Below, in pieces: positions 63,155 to 64,000 of a stretch of 64,000 nucleotides of DNA. Both the position numbers and the translations under genes were made by a program. Numbering within the stretch: position 1 is the stretch's first letter; every line of letters starts with the position of its first letter. Below the pieces are notes generated by a model. That model was given only the letters and a program-made list of their open reading frames with translations. It searched no databases and had not been told where the DNA came from. The DNA is from Euryarchaeota archaeon (GTDB lineage: Archaea; Thermoplasmatota; SW-10-69-26; JACQPN01): NCBI GenBank assembly GCA_016207515.1, contig JACQPN010000025.1:248001-312000 (forward strand), given 5' to 3'.

Positions 63155-63174
63155 TATACGTACTTGTATGTATA
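63155..63174. promoter_or_regulatory. Inverted repeat in the divergent oxidase promoter region
   Basis: TATACGTAC-TT-GTATGTATA is a 20-base inverted repeat with one mismatched pair. It lies between subunit I (minus, start 63053) and subunit II (plus, start 63264). It overlaps a TATA-like run for the minus strand and is a good candidate for a shared regulator site. Confidence 0.5.
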
Positions 63175-63263
63175 GACCTGCGGCGTACCTGATCGCCGGA
63201 TGCGAAAACCCACGTGTAAAGGAAGTATTAAGTGACGAATCCTCATTGACGCGGCCGACCAGA

Positions 63264-64000
63264 ATGCGTTCCTCGCACCTCTTCATCGCCGTGGCGCTTT
63301 GCGCACTCGCAGTCGCAGGCCCGGCGGCAGCGCAATCCTTGGAGGACCCCGGTTCATCGACGCAAGGCCGCATCGTCGCGCTCTACGAGCCGATCTATTG
63401 GATCGCCATCGCGATAGGCGTCGGCGTCGAGGGCGTCATCCTCTTCACGGTGCTCAAGTACGGCGATAAGGGGCCCGGAAAGCGGAGCGAAGAGGAGCGC
63501 GGCCACACGAAACTCGAGATCATGTGGACGATCCCGCCGGCCTTGATCCTCCTGTGGGTGGGCATGGTCTCAGCCCAGACGCTTTTCGACATCGAGACGC
63601 CGCCGCAGGAGCCCGATTTCGAGATAACCGTCATCGGCCGCCAATGGTCGTGGGAATTCGTCTACCCCGACGGGACGTCGAGCCTCGACGACCCCGCGTT
63701 CGCGACCGCGGTGCTCCCGAACGACCAGTACGTGATGAGGGTCGAGGCGGGAAAACTCGTTCTTCTCAACGTGACCACGACCGACGTCATCCACAGCTTC
63801 AACATCCCGGGCCTCGGAGTGAAGCTCGACTCCGTCCCGGGCCAGACGAACAAGTTCTGGTTCAGGGCCGACAACGCCGGCGAGTACTACGTCCAATGCA
63901 CGGAGTACTGCGGGACCGGGCACGCCTTCATGCGCGGCAAGGTCGTCGTCTTCGCGCCAGGGACACAGGATAAGCCGTTCGGCTTCGCCGCGAAAGGCGT
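63264..64000 (+). CDS. ctaC: Cytochrome c oxidase subunit II (partial)
   Basis: The reading frame runs to the right edge of the window without a stop (245 codons seen). A signal peptide (about 1-23) is followed by two membrane segments (about 42-65 and 88-108) and the cupredoxin domain: GRQWSWEFVYPDG, then DVIHSF and CTEYCGTGHAFM, which supply the Cu-A ligands (two Cys, His, Met). A TATA-like AGTATTAAG lies about 37 bases before the ATG. It accepts electrons from a soluble donor and passes them to subunit I, encoded divergently. Confidence 0.92.
   Translation, partial: MRSSHLFIAVALCALAVAGPAAAQSLEDPGSSTQGRIVALYEPIYWIAIAIGVGVEGVILFTVLKYGDKGPGKRSEEERGHTKLEIMWTIPPALILLWVGMVSAQTLFDIETPPQEPDFEITVIGRQWSWEFVYPDGTSSLDDPAFATAVLPNDQYVMRVEAGKLVLLNVTTTDVIHSFNIPGLGVKLDSVPGQTNKFWFRADNAGEYYVQCTEYCGTGHAFMRGKVVVFAPGTQDKPFGFAAKG

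Noticed and set aside
1-64000. tRNA or rRNA genes
   Set aside because: I looked for T-loop-like GGTTCGAATC-type stretches and long conserved rRNA segments and saw none; a covariance-model scan would be decisive.

Overview
The window looks like a chromosomal segment of a GC-rich archaeon with an aerobic, chemotactic lifestyle. Archaeal signs are TATA-like boxes about 25-30 bases upstream of (often leaderless) starts, a type IV pilin with an archaeal N-terminus (59230-59775), a TrmB-type regulator, CheC phosphatases, a half-size heme A synthase fused to the farnesyltransferase, and many small zinc-ribbon proteins. A Thermoplasmatota-like or related euryarchaeal lineage is my best guess from this gene mix, but no rRNA or ribosomal gene is present to fix it. 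I saw no rRNA, tRNA, CRISPR array, integrase or transposase.

0-5.8 kb (minus strand) is a compact vitamin-uptake operon: regulator, double-ATPase ECF protein, fused ECF T+S membrane protein, and two secreted proteins that together look like a transcobalamin/intrinsic-factor molecule split over two adjacent genes (alpha/alpha toroid, then DUF4430-like domain). 5.9-9.8 kb holds a small zinc-ribbon gene, purB, a PIN/antitoxin pair and a site-2-type protease.

10-20 kb is a chemotaxis region: a minus-strand operon ParA - soluble receptor - CheW - CheA, then plus-strand CheR, CheY, an unknown 104-residue protein and a multi-pass membrane protein, and a minus-strand CheY-CheC pair beside an ABC-2 permease. 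20-24 kb has an ABC ATPase coupled to a zinc-ribbon membrane protein, a second M50 protease, a small-protein/nucleotidyltransferase pair and a winged-helix regulator.

24.3-45.6 kb is the most unusual part: a run of plus-strand genes for secreted or membrane-anchored surface proteins. Four of them (26177, 30481, 32701, 34286) share an extracellular stalk module, one C-terminal membrane segment, and a cytosolic tail with repeated S-x-A-V-x-x-A-L-G motifs ending in a zinc ribbon. A receiver that has lost its acidic pocket (32309) is translationally coupled to one of them, and CheB and a second CheC follow directly, so the family may be wired to chemotaxis signalling. A beta-helix lipoprotein and a 1121-residue Ala/Ser-rich protein with three internal repeats close the run.

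45.7-57.7 kb contains a V4R-type sensor protein, a TrmB regulator, a ribbon-helix-helix protein, a TVP38-like membrane protein with a molybdopterin oxidoreductase, a zinc-ribbon/GTPase pair, thioredoxin, an MFS transporter, purM and aconitase. 57.8-59.8 kb carries a type IV pilin gene and a copy of its last 87 bases 1.27 kb away in the same orientation, flanking a winged-helix gene and an unknown gene. 60-64 kb encodes the terminal oxidase module: CtaA-CtaB fusion, subunit I, and the divergent subunit II running off the right edge.
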